Source: Chondrinema litorale
GTDB taxonomy: Bacteria > Bacteroidota > Bacteroidia > Cytophagales > Flammeovirgaceae
NCBI RefSeq assembly: GCF_026250525.1
Contig: NZ_CP111043.1
Span: forward strand, 2,967,001-3,031,000
Length of the DNA stretch: 64,000 nt
Direction: 5' to 3'
A program made the position numbers and the translations under genes. The notes under the pieces were generated by a model, which worked only from the letters and a program-made list of their open reading frames with translations, was not told the DNA's origin and did no database searches. Each line of letters opens with the position of its first letter. Position 1 is the first letter of the stretch. This document shows positions 36,100 through 44,290 of the stretch, piece by piece.

Positions 36100-37239
36100 A
36101 TGAAAGCATTTACCAGTTTAAAAGCAGGTGTACTTGGTGGAGGTCAGTTGGGAAAAATGCTGATTCAGCCTGCAATGGATTTAAATATCAGTTTGCATAT
36201 TCTTGATCCCGATAAAGAAGCTCCTTGTAGCAAACTAACTCCTTTTTTCACGCAAGGCTCTTTACAAGATTACGATCAGGTAATGGAGTTTGGGAAAGAC
36301 TTAGATGTATTAACCATCGAAATTGAAAAGGTAAATACAAAAGCACTTAAAGATTTGCAGAAGAAAGGTGTACAAGTTTTCCCTCAACCTGAAATAATCA
36401 GCATGATTCAGGATAAGCGCTTGCAAAAGAAATACTATCAAGAGAATGGCTTCCCGACTTCAGAATTTGTACTGTTAGAAAGTGAAGCAGATATAGCCAA
36501 ACACGAATCTTTCTTACCCGCATTTCAGAAAAGTGCGCGCGATGGTTACGATGGTCGTGGAGTGCAAAAAATAAGCTCACTAGCAGATATAGAAAAAGCA
36601 CTTCCGGGAGAAGGATTGTTAGAAAAAGCAGTAGATATCAAAAAAGAGATTGCTGTTATTGTTTCTAGAAATATAGATGGTGAAACAAGTGCATTTCCTG
36701 CAGTAGAGTTGGTGTATCACGAAGGACAAAATCTAGTAGATTATCTAATTGCACCAGCAGAAATTAAACCTGAGATTGAAACAAGAGCAAAAGAACTGGC
36801 TTTAAGCCTGGTTGATAAGTTAAGTTTTGTTGGTTTATTGGCTGTTGAGATGTTCGTAGATCAACAAGAAAATGTATTAATCAACGAGATTGCACCACGC
36901 CCTCATAATAGTGGTCATCAAACGATTGAGGCTAATATTACTTCGCAATATGAGCAGCATTTAAGAGCCATTTTAAATCTACCTGCTGGCGATACAGCTT
37001 TAATGTGTCCATCTGCAATGGTAAACTTATTAGGTGAGCCGGGTTACGAAGGAGAGGCACATTACGAAGGAATTGAGAAGATTCTTGCTGTTTCAGGAGT
37101 TCATGTGCATTTGTATGGTAAGAAAATTACCAAGCCATACAGAAAAATGGGGCATGTTACCATTACAGGTTCTTTTAGAGCTGAGTTAGCAGAAAAAGTG
37201 GAGTTGGTAAAGAACTACTGCAAAGTTATCAGTAAGTAA
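36100..37239 (+). CDS. purK: N5-carboxyaminoimidazole ribonucleotide synthase
   Basis: PurK carboxylates aminoimidazole ribonucleotide with ATP and bicarbonate in purine synthesis. The 379-residue ATP-grasp enzyme starts MKAFTSLKAGVLGGGQLGKM. It shows QDKRLQKKYYQENG, the KSARDGYDGRGV core, EIAVIVSRN and the active-site segment NEIAPRPHNSGHQTIEA. A TTG codon 18 bases upstream is in frame, but the ATG start fits the family. PurE, its usual partner mutase, is not encoded in the window. Confidence 0.96.
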   Translation: MKAFTSLKAGVLGGGQLGKMLIQPAMDLNISLHILDPDKEAPCSKLTPFFTQGSLQDYDQVMEFGKDLDVLTIEIEKVNTKALKDLQKKGVQVFPQPEIISMIQDKRLQKKYYQENGFPTSEFVLLESEADIAKHESFLPAFQKSARDGYDGRGVQKISSLADIEKALPGEGLLEKAVDIKKEIAVIVSRNIDGETSAFPAVELVYHEGQNLVDYLIAPAEIKPEIETRAKELALSLVDKLSFVGLLAVEMFVDQQENVLINEIAPRPHNSGHQTIEANITSQYEQHLRAILNLPAGDTALMCPSAMVNLLGEPGYEGEAHYEGIEKILAVSGVHVHLYGKKITKPYRKMGHVTITGSFRAELAEKVELVKNYCKVISK

Positions 37240-37261
37240 AAATTGTTTACTATATAAATTC

Positions 37262-37295
37262 ATAGCAAAGTCAATTTGGCTTTGCTATTTTTTTT
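37262..37295 (+). terminator. Terminator of purK
   Basis: An 11-bp stem (37262-37272 with 37278-37288, one G-T pair) has an AATTT loop and is followed by T to 37295. It starts 23 bases past the purK stop. Confidence 0.85.
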
Positions 37296-37471
37296 AGGTT
37301 CTAACAACCTCTTTCCAAAATTTAAGTATTGGAATTAAGAAGCAGTGACCTTACATCTATCTTGATAATTATATTTAGATAGCTATATTTGATCAGAAAT
37401 AATTAGAGTATTTTTTATAATTAGCTGAAAACGAACTTACTAAAGGAGAAATATTCTTGTATTTTTAAGCT

Positions 37472-39760
37472 ATGAAGCAAATACCAATCATCCTATTACT
37501 TTTCTTATTTACAAATACTTTACTTGCTCAGGAAAATAAAAAAATCGGTATAGTACTGAGTGGTGGTGGTGCTAAAGGGCTCGCACATGTGGGTGTGTTA
37601 AAAGCTTTAGAAGAGCACAAAGTACCTGTAGATTATATTGTTGGTACTTCTATGGGGGCTATTGTTGGAGGTTTTTATGCTGCCGGCTATTCAGCAAGTG
37701 AGATAGAAGAAATCGTACTTTCAGAAGATTTTCAAGAGTGGTCTTCGGGAAAACTACTAGATAAAAACAAGTATCAGTATGCGATGGAGCCTGATGTGGC
37801 TGAAGCGGTTGCATTTTATGTCGATTTAGATTCCAACTTTCAGGCAATTGTAAACTCCAATTTTGTAGATGATGCTTCGCTTAATTTTGCACTGGCGAGG
37901 TATCTGTTTAAACCATCAGAAACCTGTAAATTTAATTTCGATAGTCTTGTAATTCCATTTAGAAGTGTAGCAGCAGATATTTTTACACAACAAGCTGTAA
38001 TCTTAAAAAGTGGATATTTGAATGATGCCGTTCGCGCCTCTATGACTGTGCCCTTATTCTTTAGACCTGTAAAAATTGAAAATAGGTATTTATACGATGG
38101 AGGAATTTACAATAACTTCCCAGTTGATGTAATGCGCGACGAGTTTAACCCAGATGTAGTGCTTGGAGTAAATGTTTCATCAAAAGTTTTTAAAGAATAT
38201 CCTTATGATAATGATGATGCACTGATCTCCAATGCTTTAAAGTACTTTCTACTAGATAATTCAGACCCAGCCTTATTAAATGAAGAAGATGTATTTATTG
38301 AGCCTGACTTAGAGAATTATACGGCAACTGATTTTCCAGCAGTAAAAGATTTAATCAAGTTGGGTTATGATGCCACTATGGAAAAAATGGATTCTATTCT
38401 GGCTAAAACGGGAGATCAGCAGAGGTTGCCATTTGCTTTAGAAAACCTTAAAAAAAGGGAAGAGGAAGAAGTATTTATTAAGCACATAGATGTTACCGGA
38501 ATTAACAAAAGGCAACAGGGATTTGTAAAAAATGTAATTAAGAAAAACAGGGAAGACCTCGATAATAAGCAGCTTTTAAAAAGTTATTACAGGTTAATTT
38601 CGAATGAATATTTTAGAGATGTTTATCCTTGCTTTGTGAAAAGAGAAGACGATAGCTACGATCTAAATCTAAAAGTAAATGCAAGAAATAAAGCTAAAGT
38701 AGGTCTTGGTGGTAATTTATCTTCAAGAAGTATCAGTTCGATTTATGCGGGTCTAGATTATAGTTATTTAAACCGGGCACTTTATAATTTTAAAGTGAAT
38801 ACCTATGCTGGTAGATTTTATACTTCTGTAAGAGGCCTGTTTAGAGCTTATTATCCTTCGGTAACTCCGATTTATTTAGAAGGTATTTTTAACTTGAACA
38901 GATGGGAATATGTAAATGCAGAAGAGCTAATTCTAAAAAGTAACGAAAGTGCATTTATACAGCGAATAGACCGATATATGGGTGGAAATGTTGGTTTTAC
39001 TATCAAGCGTAATTCTAATTTTATTTTAGGCGCAGCTTATATAAGAGATACTGATAATTATTTTAATACTGAAAACTTTAGTAATTCAGATAATTTGGAT
39101 GTTACTCGAATTAGAGGTGCATTGTTTAATGCTAAATTTCTACATAGCTCGCTAAATCGCTCAGTTTTCCCTACAAATGGTAAGTTGTCTTCTGTATCAT
39201 TAAAGTATTTTGCTGGTAAAGAAATTCATGAACCAGGTACTACTTCATATTATGACGTAGACTCAGAAAGCAGCAGAAACTGGGCAGTGCTAAAAATGAA
39301 GTTACAAAGATTCTATGGTTATAAAATGAGTGTTGGCTGGTTGTTAGAAGGGCAATTTACCAATCAACCTAAACTTAAAAACTACAAATCTTCTTTAATA
39401 AATGCACCATCTTTTGAACCACTAATTGATAGTAAAACTCTTTTTCTTCAAAACTACAGGGCTTATAATTATATAGCAGGTGGTTTGGTGTTTAATATTC
39501 CTCTAATAAAAAATACCAACCTTAGGCTCGAAGGTTACGGTTTTCAAGCGGCTAGAGCCTTAGAAGAAGGTGAGAATCAACAATTGGTTTTTAGCGATGG
39601 TATTCCCAAACCAAGGTTTATGGGTGCTGGCAGTTTGGTATTTAATAGTTTAATTGGGCCAGTAAGTGCCAGTTTAATATACTATGATGATCCAAATTAT
39701 AAATTCGGTTTCTTATTTAATGTTGGCTACATTTTGTTCAACCCAAAACCTTTCGATTAA
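37472..39760 (+). CDS. Patatin-like phospholipase fused to POTRA and outer-membrane barrel
   Basis: The 762-residue protein has a signal peptide (1-20, ending LLAQ) and a patatin lipase domain (about 24-320). The lipase domain shows the oxyanion loop GGGAKGLAHVG, the nucleophile Ser60 in GTSMG and the catalytic Asp209 in YDGG. A short POTRA-like segment (about 335-395, VFIKHIDVTGINKRQQGF) follows, then a BamA-like beta barrel to the C-terminus (IYYDDPNYKFGFLFNVGYILF). This is the architecture of type Vd (PlpD-like) autotransporter lipases in the outer membrane. The gene is single and intact. The IS element was inserted 24 bases past its stop codon. Confidence 0.93.
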   Translation: MKQIPIILLLFLFTNTLLAQENKKIGIVLSGGGAKGLAHVGVLKALEEHKVPVDYIVGTSMGAIVGGFYAAGYSASEIEEIVLSEDFQEWSSGKLLDKNKYQYAMEPDVAEAVAFYVDLDSNFQAIVNSNFVDDASLNFALARYLFKPSETCKFNFDSLVIPFRSVAADIFTQQAVILKSGYLNDAVRASMTVPLFFRPVKIENRYLYDGGIYNNFPVDVMRDEFNPDVVLGVNVSSKVFKEYPYDNDDALISNALKYFLLDNSDPALLNEEDVFIEPDLENYTATDFPAVKDLIKLGYDATMEKMDSILAKTGDQQRLPFALENLKKREEEEVFIKHIDVTGINKRQQGFVKNVIKKNREDLDNKQLLKSYYRLISNEYFRDVYPCFVKREDDSYDLNLKVNARNKAKVGLGGNLSSRSISSIYAGLDYSYLNRALYNFKVNTYAGRFYTSVRGLFRAYYPSVTPIYLEGIFNLNRWEYVNAEELILKSNESAFIQRIDRYMGGNVGFTIKRNSNFILGAAYIRDTDNYFNTENFSNSDNLDVTRIRGALFNAKFLHSSLNRSVFPTNGKLSSVSLKYFAGKEIHEPGTTSYYDVDSESSRNWAVLKMKLQRFYGYKMSVGWLLEGQFTNQPKLKNYKSSLINAPSFEPLIDSKTLFLQNYRAYNYIAGGLVFNIPLIKNTNLRLEGYGFQAARALEEGENQQLVFSDGIPKPRFMGAGSLVFNSLIGPVSASLIYYDDPNYKFGFLFNVGYILFNPKPFD

Positions 39761-39784
39761 GCGAAATCTTTTCTTTAAGAAGTA

Positions 39785-39793
39785 TATAATCTA
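39785..39793 (+). repeat. Left 9-bp target-site duplication of the insertion sequence
   Basis: TATAATCTA at 39785-39793 recurs at 40878-40886. These identical flanks border the inverted repeats of the element and indicate insertion into this AT-rich intergenic site. Confidence 0.85.
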
Positions 39794-40877
39794 GGACTTA
39801 CGCATTTAAGTTAAAATGATAATAGGATTAGCAAGAATCTGTTTAAGATAGTTGCTGAACGGAAGTACTTTGATTTGATAGAGTGTTGTTTTCAACTGTT
39901 TTGCAAGGAGTTTCAGCCCTATCCAAGCCTGGTAGCAGCAAGCTAGATGGTTCCTCTGGGAGATTGCCTTTCGGCATTGGCACTTCTCAGAGCCTGTAAG
40001 CTGTTTGTATTCCCTGTGGAACTGCTCAATCTGCCATCTGATCTGGGATTCGTTTTCGGCCTCAAATACATTCATCCTGTCCGATAGATCATTTGTGATC
40101 ACCCATTCAATGTCCCCGTTTAGGGAGACTATCTTGAATAATTTGACGGGGTAAGGGTATTTTTTGAGTTTGACCTGTACGCCTTCCAGCAGTTGCCTAC
40201 CGGAAAGCTCGACTGTGCCCACAGCCTGCATCCCTGTGTCTCTGGATAGGCTGACTTGGCGGTTGCTCTTCAGGGTAGTGAAGAATGTCCAGCCGCTTCT
40301 GTGCACAAGCTTAAGGTTGTCCATGGAAGCATACCAGCTGTCAAAAAGTATCTTTTTGGCTTTCAGGTCTTTACGCATGGTCATTCGGGTGAACATCTCC
40401 TGGAAATGGTCATTCTTGGTCTTCTTATCCGTTTCTGGGTGGTAGATTCGGTAATCGATAGGATAGTAATCCCCATCAATGCCATTGCTGTGTACCATGT
40501 TTACCAGATTGATCCCATTGACTAGGCCATGCTCATTGCCTGAGTACTGCCTTTTGGCCAATTCTATATACCGGGAATACCTCTTTGCCTGAACACTGTC
40601 ATCGACAAGGATAAATGAGTCTGCGCTATCTTGGAGATGGCCCTTGACAATATCCCACAGGTCGGAAGAGGTAAATTTAGAATGGGCTAGAAAACGTGTG
40701 ACTTGGTCATGACTGACATCCATAGAATGGGCTGCCATGTGGGTACAGGTATAATTCCTGTGAGTATGGAGAAGATATGATATGTACAGAGATTTATCCA
40801 TATAAATTAGTATTAAAAAAAACAATCTCTCAAATTTTGAGCATTTTTGCTAGAGAAATTTAATATTGCGTAAGTCC
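39794..40877 (-). mobile_element. IS4-like insertion sequence, 1084 bp
   Basis: The element is bounded by 11-bp perfect inverted repeats (GGACTTACGCA at 39794-39804 and its complement at 40867-40877). They lie inside a 9-bp direct repeat TATAATCTA. It holds one transposase gene. A 9-bp duplication is normal for several IS4-family subgroups and does not fit the 4-bp one of IS701, which the transposase also resembles. Its base composition is visibly richer in G and C than the flanking genes, as expected of a recent arrival. Both neighbouring genes are intact. Confidence 0.9.
39806..40801 (-). CDS. IS4-like DDE transposase
   Basis: The 331-residue transposase cuts and joins the element ends through an RNase H-like DDE centre. 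Candidate catalytic residues are Asp67 (ILVDDSV), Asp154 (ILFDSWYAS) and Glu259 (WQIEQFHREYKQLTG). An N-terminal part of about 60 residues (VSHDQVTRFLAHS) could bind the ends. The reading frame is open throughout, so the enzyme is probably functional. An in-frame ATG at 40825 is possible, but MDKSLYISYLLHTHRN is the more natural start. IS4 versus IS701 grouping was judged from the 9-bp duplication and the K-x(6)-type motif and is not firm. Confidence 0.9.
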   Translation of the reverse strand: MDKSLYISYLLHTHRNYTCTHMAAHSMDVSHDQVTRFLAHSKFTSSDLWDIVKGHLQDSADSFILVDDSVQAKRYSRYIELAKRQYSGNEHGLVNGINLVNMVHSNGIDGDYYPIDYRIYHPETDKKTKNDHFQEMFTRMTMRKDLKAKKILFDSWYASMDNLKLVHRSGWTFFTTLKSNRQVSLSRDTGMQAVGTVELSGRQLLEGVQVKLKKYPYPVKLFKIVSLNGDIEWVITNDLSDRMNVFEAENESQIRWQIEQFHREYKQLTGSEKCQCRKAISQRNHLACCYQAWIGLKLLAKQLKTTLYQIKVLPFSNYLKQILANPIIILT

Positions 40878-40886
40878 TATAATCTA
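40878..40886 (+). repeat. Right 9-bp target-site duplication of the insertion sequence
   Basis: TATAATCTA at 40878-40886 is identical to the left copy at 39785-39793. It directly follows the right inverted repeat. Confidence 0.85.
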
Positions 40887-40913
40887 TTTACTCAGATTTC
40901 CTTTTTTTGAGAA

Positions 40914-42020
40914 ATGAAAAGTACCATACTGATTACTGCCAGAAAACAGAAGCCATTTCCTCCATTTGGGCTGCAAACTTTTTTCTTTGAAGAAATAATG
41001 TCGTTTGCAAATGAACTTGGTTTGCAAATTTACTTTGCAGATCCACTTGAGCAGAGCTATTCAGATGTATTGATGGGCTATGAGTTTGTAGATAATAGTT
41101 GGGTAGATATAGAATTTCAGTTACCGAAATTTATTTATGATCGCTTTAGCACCCCTGATGAAGAATTGTACAAGAAAGCTGAACAATACAGAAACTATTG
41201 TTTGGAACAAGGCTGCCAATTTGCAAATCCACGTCCTTTAGTTCATTTGCTTAGAAATAAGTTTGCCTTTCATCAATTCTTAGAAAAAAAGCAATTAGTT
41301 GATATACCCAGCATGTCAAGTGAAGCACTTGATAAAGATCTAGTTAGTCAATGGTTAGATAATTTTGGAGGTATTTACATAAAACCTTGTGAAGCTTCTA
41401 ACGGAAGAGGTATTGTTGTTTTAAAAAAGGAAAAAGATCAGTTTATTTTTTTTGATGAAGGCAAAAAAGAATTTTCAAACTCTAGTGACTTTTTTGAAAA
41501 GTTTAAGTCTCATTGCAAACCTAACTATGTAATTCAGCCTGAGATAAAGTCATTTCAACAAGCAAATAGTGCATTTGACCTAAGATGTATAGTACAAAAT
41601 GATGGTTTAGGTGTTTATAATATAACAGGCTTAGGTATAAGGGTTGGAAATGAAGAAAGTCTGGTTTCTAATTTAAAAGCAGGAGGTTTTGGTTTGGCTT
41701 ACGAGGAGATAGAAATATTGTTAAATAAGCCAATAGACAAAATAACACTGCAACAGGCAATTGAGAAAAAATGTCTGAAAATTACAGAAGCATTGCAAGA
41801 GGAGTTTGGGTGTATATGTGAAATTGCTTTTGACATTCTTCTCAATGAAAAATTAGAACCAGTTATTTTAGAAGCCAATGCAAATCCTGGGCGGTGGTTG
41901 TTCACAAAAATTGCTGATAGATATGAGGTGCAGAACCCGGCATTAAGTAAGAAATACAGGCAGATGAGAAAGACTTGTGTAGAGTGGCCAATTAAGTATT
42001 CTTACAATATGAATAATTAA
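40914..42020 (+). CDS. YheC/YheD-like ATP-grasp protein
   Basis: The 368-residue cytoplasmic protein has an N-terminal Rossmann-like part (about 1-110) and an ATP-grasp part (about 115-345). Visible ATP-grasp motifs are IYIKPCEASNGRGIVVL (ATP Lys and Gly-rich loop), FDLRCIVQNDG, YNITGLGIRVGNEESLVSNLKAGG and the metal-binding EIAFDILLNEKLEPVILEANANPG. The VSNLKAGG and FDLR..VQ combination is characteristic of YheC/YheD, known from endospore coats of Bacillus. This window is from a non-sporulating phylum, so the true substrate is unknown; ligation of an amino acid or peptide is inferred. It lies just after the IS element, whose insertion may have altered its upstream region. Confidence 0.83.
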   Translation: MKSTILITARKQKPFPPFGLQTFFFEEIMSFANELGLQIYFADPLEQSYSDVLMGYEFVDNSWVDIEFQLPKFIYDRFSTPDEELYKKAEQYRNYCLEQGCQFANPRPLVHLLRNKFAFHQFLEKKQLVDIPSMSSEALDKDLVSQWLDNFGGIYIKPCEASNGRGIVVLKKEKDQFIFFDEGKKEFSNSSDFFEKFKSHCKPNYVIQPEIKSFQQANSAFDLRCIVQNDGLGVYNITGLGIRVGNEESLVSNLKAGGFGLAYEEIEILLNKPIDKITLQQAIEKKCLKITEALQEEFGCICEIAFDILLNEKLEPVILEANANPGRWLFTKIADRYEVQNPALSKKYRQMRKTCVEWPIKYSYNMNN

Positions 42021-42334
42021 AGAAATGGTACAAGGAAGAAATTTGGTAAATATTTAAAAAAGTTTCAAACCAATCCAACCTTTTATTTATTTGATGCGTC
42101 TTCGTTATACGAATTAATTGAAAAAATTTCACTTAATGTAAAAAAAAGTTAAAAAAATGGAAACGGGCAACCTGATCATTACTTTTAGCATATATATAAG
42201 TGAGGTTACCAAAACAGAAAAATAATATAAAACCAATAAAAATAGATTGATCAATAAAAAAGCCTTGTTGGTCAGAAGTAGATTTTACAATTCAACACAT
42301 TAAAATATTTTTACACTTTAAAATAAGCTTAATT
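42021..42334. other. 314-base intergenic leader of the T9SS sorting-domain protein
   Basis: No gene is seen. The region holds the ECF-type promoter candidate at 42077-42100 and then about 230 bases of AT-rich leader before the start codon at 42335. No stable hairpin with a clear riboswitch shape was recognised, although the leader is long enough to be regulatory. Confidence 0.5.
42077..42100 (+). promoter_or_regulatory. Candidate ECF-sigma promoter
   Basis: AACC at 42077-42080 and CGTC at 42097-42100 are separated by 16 bases. AACC-N16-CGTC is a usual -35/-10 form for extracytoplasmic-function sigma factors. Transcription would begin near 42107. The motif is exact, but only one instance was noticed in this window, and the cognate sigma factor is unknown. 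Confidence 0.45.
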
Positions 42335-42766
42335 ATGAAAAAAATTATTACAAGAAATATCAGTAGAAAATTCAAATTGCAGTATGCAGTTACTGCTTTA
42401 ATCCTGATACAAGCATTCTACCTTAAAGCAGAGGTTAAACCTGCAGATGATGTAAAAAATGATCGACTACCTGTAAAGGAAGTTAAAGCATCTTTCGATG
42501 ACTTTGATTTTAATATCTATCCTAATCCTTACAAAGAAGGAGCAATCAATTTAGAGATCACAAACAGTGTAGAAGCAGCACTAGAAATTAAACTATATAA
42601 TACAATTGGTAAAATTGTACTTACAAAAGATATTCAATCTGGTTCAGATTTTTCCCATTTTAAGATTGATCCAGAACAGAAACTTGCTCCAGGATTGTAC
42701 TTCCTGTCAGTATCTATGCAGGGAGAGAATTTTTCTAAAACGAAGAAATTGATAGTGAGTGAGTAA
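42335..42766 (+). CDS. Small secreted protein consisting mainly of a T9SS type A sorting domain
   Basis: The 143-residue protein has a signal peptide (about 1-32, ending YLKAEV), a charged linker (about 33-60) and a C-terminal T9SS type A sorting domain. The domain shows FNIYPNPYKEGAINLEI, IKLYNTIGKIVLTKDI and LAPGLYFLSVSMQGENFSKTKKLIVSE. No other domain is present, so after normal removal of the sorting domain almost nothing would remain outside the cell. I do not know a function. It is monocistronic, with a candidate ECF promoter and a terminator. Confidence 0.87.
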   Translation: MKKIITRNISRKFKLQYAVTALILIQAFYLKAEVKPADDVKNDRLPVKEVKASFDDFDFNIYPNPYKEGAINLEITNSVEAALEIKLYNTIGKIVLTKDIQSGSDFSHFKIDPEQKLAPGLYFLSVSMQGENFSKTKKLIVSE

Positions 42767-42791
42767 TTTTAAAACCATTTCATAATTAAGC

Positions 42792-42821
42792 AAAATGCCA
42801 GCCTTTTGGGCTGGCATTTTT
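42792..42821. terminator. Bidirectional terminator
   Basis: A 12-bp stem (42792-42803 with 42809-42820) with a TTTTG loop has A and T flanks on both sides. It separates the convergent sorting-domain protein gene and the aminopeptidase gene. Confidence 0.87.
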
Positions 42822-42826
42822 ATTTT

Positions 42827-44116
42827 TTAAGCATTCATAATTTCTTCAATTTCTTCCACTTCTCGCGGAATATTCTTCATTAAGTCTACATTGCCATCTT
42901 TGGTAATTAAAATATTGTTTTCAATTCTAATACCTATATTCTCTTCTCTAATATATATTCCCGGTTCGCAAGTAAGCACCATTCCAGCTTCAAACTTTCT
43001 TTTAGTACTTCCATAGTCATGCACATCTAAACCAAGGTGGTGAGAAACACCATGCATAAAATATTTTCGGTAGAGGGGTTGATCAGGGTTTTGATCTTTT
43101 ACCTTTTGGGCATCGAGCAAGTCAAGGTCAATCAATTCTTTTTCTATTACTAAACTAATTTCTTTTTGGTAGTCTTTTAAATAATTACCCGGCACAAGCA
43201 TTTCAATAGCTTTTTTTTGCACTCGTAAAACTGCATTGTAAACATCTTTTTGTCTTTGGCTAAATTTACCATTTACCGGAATTGTTCTAGTAAGGTCAGC
43301 CGCATAGTTGGCATATTCACATCCAAAATCCATTAAGAGTAAGTCTCCATCTTGGCATTGCTTGTCATTTGTAATGTAATGTAAAATACAAGAACTGGCA
43401 CCCGATGCAATAATAGAATCATAAGCGGGTCTTCTAGATCGGTTGCGTATAAACTCGTGTATAATTTCAGCTTCAACCTCAAACTCCCAAACTCCCGGCT
43501 TCACAAATCCTAAAACTCTTCTAAAGGCTTTTTCTGTAATATCACAAGCTGTTTGAATGGCATCAACTTCGTACTCAGATTTAATGGCTCGCAAATATTG
43601 CATGAGCGGAGCCACTCTTTTGTAGTTATGTAGTGGAAACCTTTCTTTACATTGTTTTAAAAATCGGTTATCTCTAGATTCTACTTCGGGAATGGTTCTG
43701 GCGTGTTCGTTGGTATTGAGGTAAATATTTTGGGCTTCAAAGGCTAACATTGGAAAAATATTATCAAATTCACTTAGCCAGTAAACTGATTTAATCCCAG
43801 AAATTTCTTGTGCTTCATCTTTCGTGTGTTTATGTCCCTCCCAAATGGCAATGAGTTCACTGGTTTCTTTGATAAAAAGAATTTCTCTGTGTTTTTCTTC
43901 TAGACAGTCAGGAAAAAGAAGGAGAATTGTTTCTTCCTGATCGATTCCACTTAAGTAAAAAAGGTCTGTTTGTTGGATAAAAGGTCGCACCCCATCTGCA
44001 CTTGTTGGTGTAATATCGTTAGAATGAAATACTACTAGCGACTCAGGATTTAACAGTTTAGACAGGTTTTTTCTGTTTTTAACAAATAACTTGGATTGGA
44101 GTGGAGCATATTTCAT
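42827..44116 (-). CDS. pepP: Xaa-Pro aminopeptidase
   Basis: The 429-residue metallo-aminopeptidase (M24 fold, two metal ions) removes N-terminal residues before proline. An N-terminal creatinase-like domain (about 1-165) is followed by the pita-bread domain. The metal-binding motifs are MDFGCEYANYAADLTRT (two Asp), MHGVSHHLGLDVHD (His), LTCEPGIYI (Glu) and IGIRIENNI (Glu). No signal peptide is present, so it is cytoplasmic. It is alone on its strand; the 5' neighbour is the divergent subtilase gene. Confidence 0.95.
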   Translation of the reverse strand: MKYAPLQSKLFVKNRKNLSKLLNPESLVVFHSNDITPTSADGVRPFIQQTDLFYLSGIDQEETILLLFPDCLEEKHREILFIKETSELIAIWEGHKHTKDEAQEISGIKSVYWLSEFDNIFPMLAFEAQNIYLNTNEHARTIPEVESRDNRFLKQCKERFPLHNYKRVAPLMQYLRAIKSEYEVDAIQTACDITEKAFRRVLGFVKPGVWEFEVEAEIIHEFIRNRSRRPAYDSIIASGASSCILHYITNDKQCQDGDLLLMDFGCEYANYAADLTRTIPVNGKFSQRQKDVYNAVLRVQKKAIEMLVPGNYLKDYQKEISLVIEKELIDLDLLDAQKVKDQNPDQPLYRKYFMHGVSHHLGLDVHDYGSTKRKFEAGMVLTCEPGIYIREENIGIRIENNILITKDGNVDLMKNIPREVEEIEEIMNA

Positions 44117-44290
44117 ATTATATATTGTTAATTTATACTAAAAATTATGTGGCTGAAATTAAATAATTAGCAACTTTTCGAAAAAATTCTATAGATTTTT
44201 AATTGGATATTAATCTTTAAAAGGAAAAGTTATATATCTCATTTTGTAGATCGCCATCGTTCATTGTATCGAACACTAACCACATTGCAA

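Noticed and set aside
40164..40525. Open frames on the plus strand inside the transposase
   Set aside because: They are shadows of the transposase frame, which has the DDE residues and spans the element.
39760..40914. IS insertion disrupting a gene
   Set aside because: The patatin-barrel gene ends before the element, and the ATP-grasp gene starts after it with a complete N-terminus. Removing the element rejoins only intergenic sequence.
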